Positions 6,956-7,300 of a stretch of DNA of 7,300 nt are shown here, one piece after another. The stretch's first letter is position 1, and each line of letters opens with the position of its first letter. Position numbers and translations under genes: made by a program. The notes below the pieces were generated by a model that had not been told where the DNA came from, searched no databases, and saw only the letters and a program-made list of their open reading frames with translations. Source of the DNA: Caldifarciminota bacterium (GTDB lineage: Bacteria > WOR-3 > Hydrothermia > UBA1063 > CAJXJZ01); contig JALTEL010000368.1 in NCBI GenBank assembly GCA_027073945.1, positions 1 through 7,300 on the forward strand, given 5' to 3'.

Positions 6956-7032
6956 CTCGTTTCCTCCGTGTGTTCCGATGGTGGCGGTGATGCTTGCGGG
7001 TTTATTGTGTGGTGTGTGGTGCTTTTTCCTTT
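6949..7032. repeat. Direct repeat, copy B (85-codon ORF 3' end to ORF6N start)
   Basis: Same orientation as copy A and about 1022 bp from it. It encodes the same tail (NPQASPP..HTEETR, stop, then ATGA start) at the end of the upstream 85-codon ORF, so the ORF6N gene lies between two near-identical junctions. Confidence 0.85.
6963..6967 (-). promoter_or_regulatory. Ribosome binding site of the ORF6N gene
   Basis: GGAGG on the minus strand, 7 nt before ATG 6955, identical in sequence context to the hsdS site. It decides the start against the longer in-frame start at 7075. Confidence 0.75.
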
Positions 7033-7109
7033 CATAATATGCGCACGATATGTGCGTGTGTGCCATCTCGTGCACAAAATTTTATTTTTTCTGTACATGT
7101 CATCCCTGT

Positions 7110-7134
7110 TTAAGATCACATTCTGTGATTTTAA
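7110..7134. repeat. Palindrome unit 4 (inside the 85-codon ORF)
   Basis: TTAAGATCACA / TGTGATTTTAA around a 3-base centre: a well-paired 25-bp member of the family, read as NLKSQNVILN in the ORF upstream of the ORF6N gene. Confidence 0.8.
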
Positions 7135-7148
7135 GTTTCGATTACTGT

Positions 7149-7173
7149 TTAAGGTCGCAATTTGCGACCTCAG
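7149..7173. repeat. Palindrome unit 5 (inside the 85-codon ORF)
   Basis: TTAAGGTCGCA and TGCGACCTCAG around a 3-base centre, read as EILRSQIATLN. It is 39 bp from unit 4, the same period as units 1 and 2. Confidence 0.8.
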
Positions 7174-7205
7174 GATTTCCATGCCGGAAAGGGGCTTCCT
7201 GTTGT

Positions 7206-7300
7206 TCACTCCACCACCTCCCAGTGGCCGCCTCTGGCCGGGCCCACACGCCGTATTATTCCCTTCTTTCTGAGGCTGTCCATGTGTTTCTGGACCGCCG
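7206..7300 (-). CDS. C-terminal end of a putative AlbA_2/COG2865-type ATP-binding protein (runs off the right edge)
   Basis: Only the last 30 residues and the stop (7206-7208) are in the window. The residues VQKHMDSLRKKGIIRRVG and then GPARGGHWEVVE look like the recognition helix and wing of a winged helix-turn-helix. The closing G-x-W-x-V pattern is common at the C-terminus of AlbA_2 (Schlafen-type AAA_4) / COG2865 proteins, and also of some Fic and other regulators. Such genes are frequent between hsdM and hsdS in type I operons, which fits the position. The stop overlaps the next start (GTGA). With the main domain unseen, the family call is an inference from a short tail. Confidence 0.55.
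   Translation of the reverse strand, partial: AVQKHMDSLRKKGIIRRVGPARGGHWEVVE

Larger units (their letters stand above)
6952..7209 (-). pseudogene. 85-codon ORF, probable remnant of an ORF6N-type gene
   Basis: An open frame from GTG 7209, overlapping the previous stop as GTGA, to TGA 6952-6954, overlapping the next start as ATGA. Its parts are recognisable. Residues 11-38 are two 13-residue units, LRSQIATLNSNRN and LKSQNVILNRDDM, like residues 68-100 of the ORF6N protein. Residues 59-85 (MKGKSTTHH..NPQASPPPSEHTEETR) match that protein's tail (NKGKNTDTHG..NPQASPPQSKHTEETR). The DNA-binding and PLD-like domains between and before are missing, and residues 39-58 (a basic stretch) resemble nothing I know. 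The simplest reading is a tandem ORF6N copy reduced by deletion yet still open and coupled on both sides. It may still be translated; function unknown. A small real protein is the alternative, so the pseudogene label is tentative. Confidence 0.55.

Noticed and set aside
7042..7056. Small inverted repeat CGCAC/GTGCG
   Set aside because: Only five paired bases around a 5-base centre, not repeated elsewhere; could easily be chance.
6956..7075. Longer N-terminus of the ORF6N protein starting at ATG 7075
   Set aside because: The extra 40 residues have no family match and are a shifted reading of the repeat that encodes another protein's tail; ATG 6955 has the ribosome site and the stop-start overlap.
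7075..7105. AT-rich stretch that might hold a minus-strand promoter before the ORF6N gene
   Set aside because: A TGACA-like and a TAAAAT-like hexamer can be found, but the spacing is too short and the region lies within an overlapping operon.
1..7300. CRISPR array, tRNA, rRNA, transposase or integrase
   Set aside because: No regularly spaced unique-spacer repeats, no cloverleaf or rRNA signature, and no such protein in any frame; the palindromes at 6655-7173 are codon-phased coding repeats, not an array.

Overview
The window looks like one bacterial defence operon, read entirely on the minus strand (right to left). I cannot name the host. Gene order, codon use and Shine-Dalgarno sites are bacterial, and the mosaic base composition is typical of accessory DNA. 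HsdR, the ORF6N gene and the right end are fairly GC-rich. The block between hsdS and hsdR (about 643-4707) is visibly AT-richer.

Reading from 7300 down to 1: (1) the last 30 codons of a protein ending in a winged-helix-like tail, typical of the AlbA_2/COG2865 ATP-binding family; (2) an 85-codon ORF that looks like a remnant of an ORF6N-type gene; (3) a full ORF6N-domain protein with a C-terminal phospholipase-D-like half; (4) hsdS, the specificity subunit of a type I restriction-modification system; (5) a 39-codon ORF, missed by ordinary gene length cut-offs, whose start repeats the hsdS C-terminal signature; (6) a 262-residue PD-(D/E)XK protein resembling HamA/AbpA; (7) a 1058-residue Ski2-like SF2 helicase resembling HamB/AbpB; (8) the first 216 codons of hsdR, which continues past the left edge. 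hsdM is not in the window and is expected upstream, beyond 7300.

Every junction overlaps (GTGA, ATGA, ATGA, ATGA, 17 bp, ATGA, 8 bp), so this is almost certainly one polycistronic message with translational coupling. I see no convincing promoter or terminator inside, and no stretch over 300 bases lacks a gene. Functionally, a type I restriction operon hosts a second nuclease plus helicase pair of Hachiman/AbpAB type between hsdS and hsdR. The two could act as separate layers of phage defence under shared expression.

The most unusual structures are: the embedded HamAB-like pair, with a duplicated hsdS tail at its upstream edge that looks like a recombination scar; five 25-bp palindromes in two clusters, spaced by whole codons and read as LKSQNATS-like peptide repeats; and an approximately 85-bp direct repeat on both sides of the ORF6N gene that duplicates the stop, ribosome binding site and start junction, so the gene could be lost cleanly by recombination.
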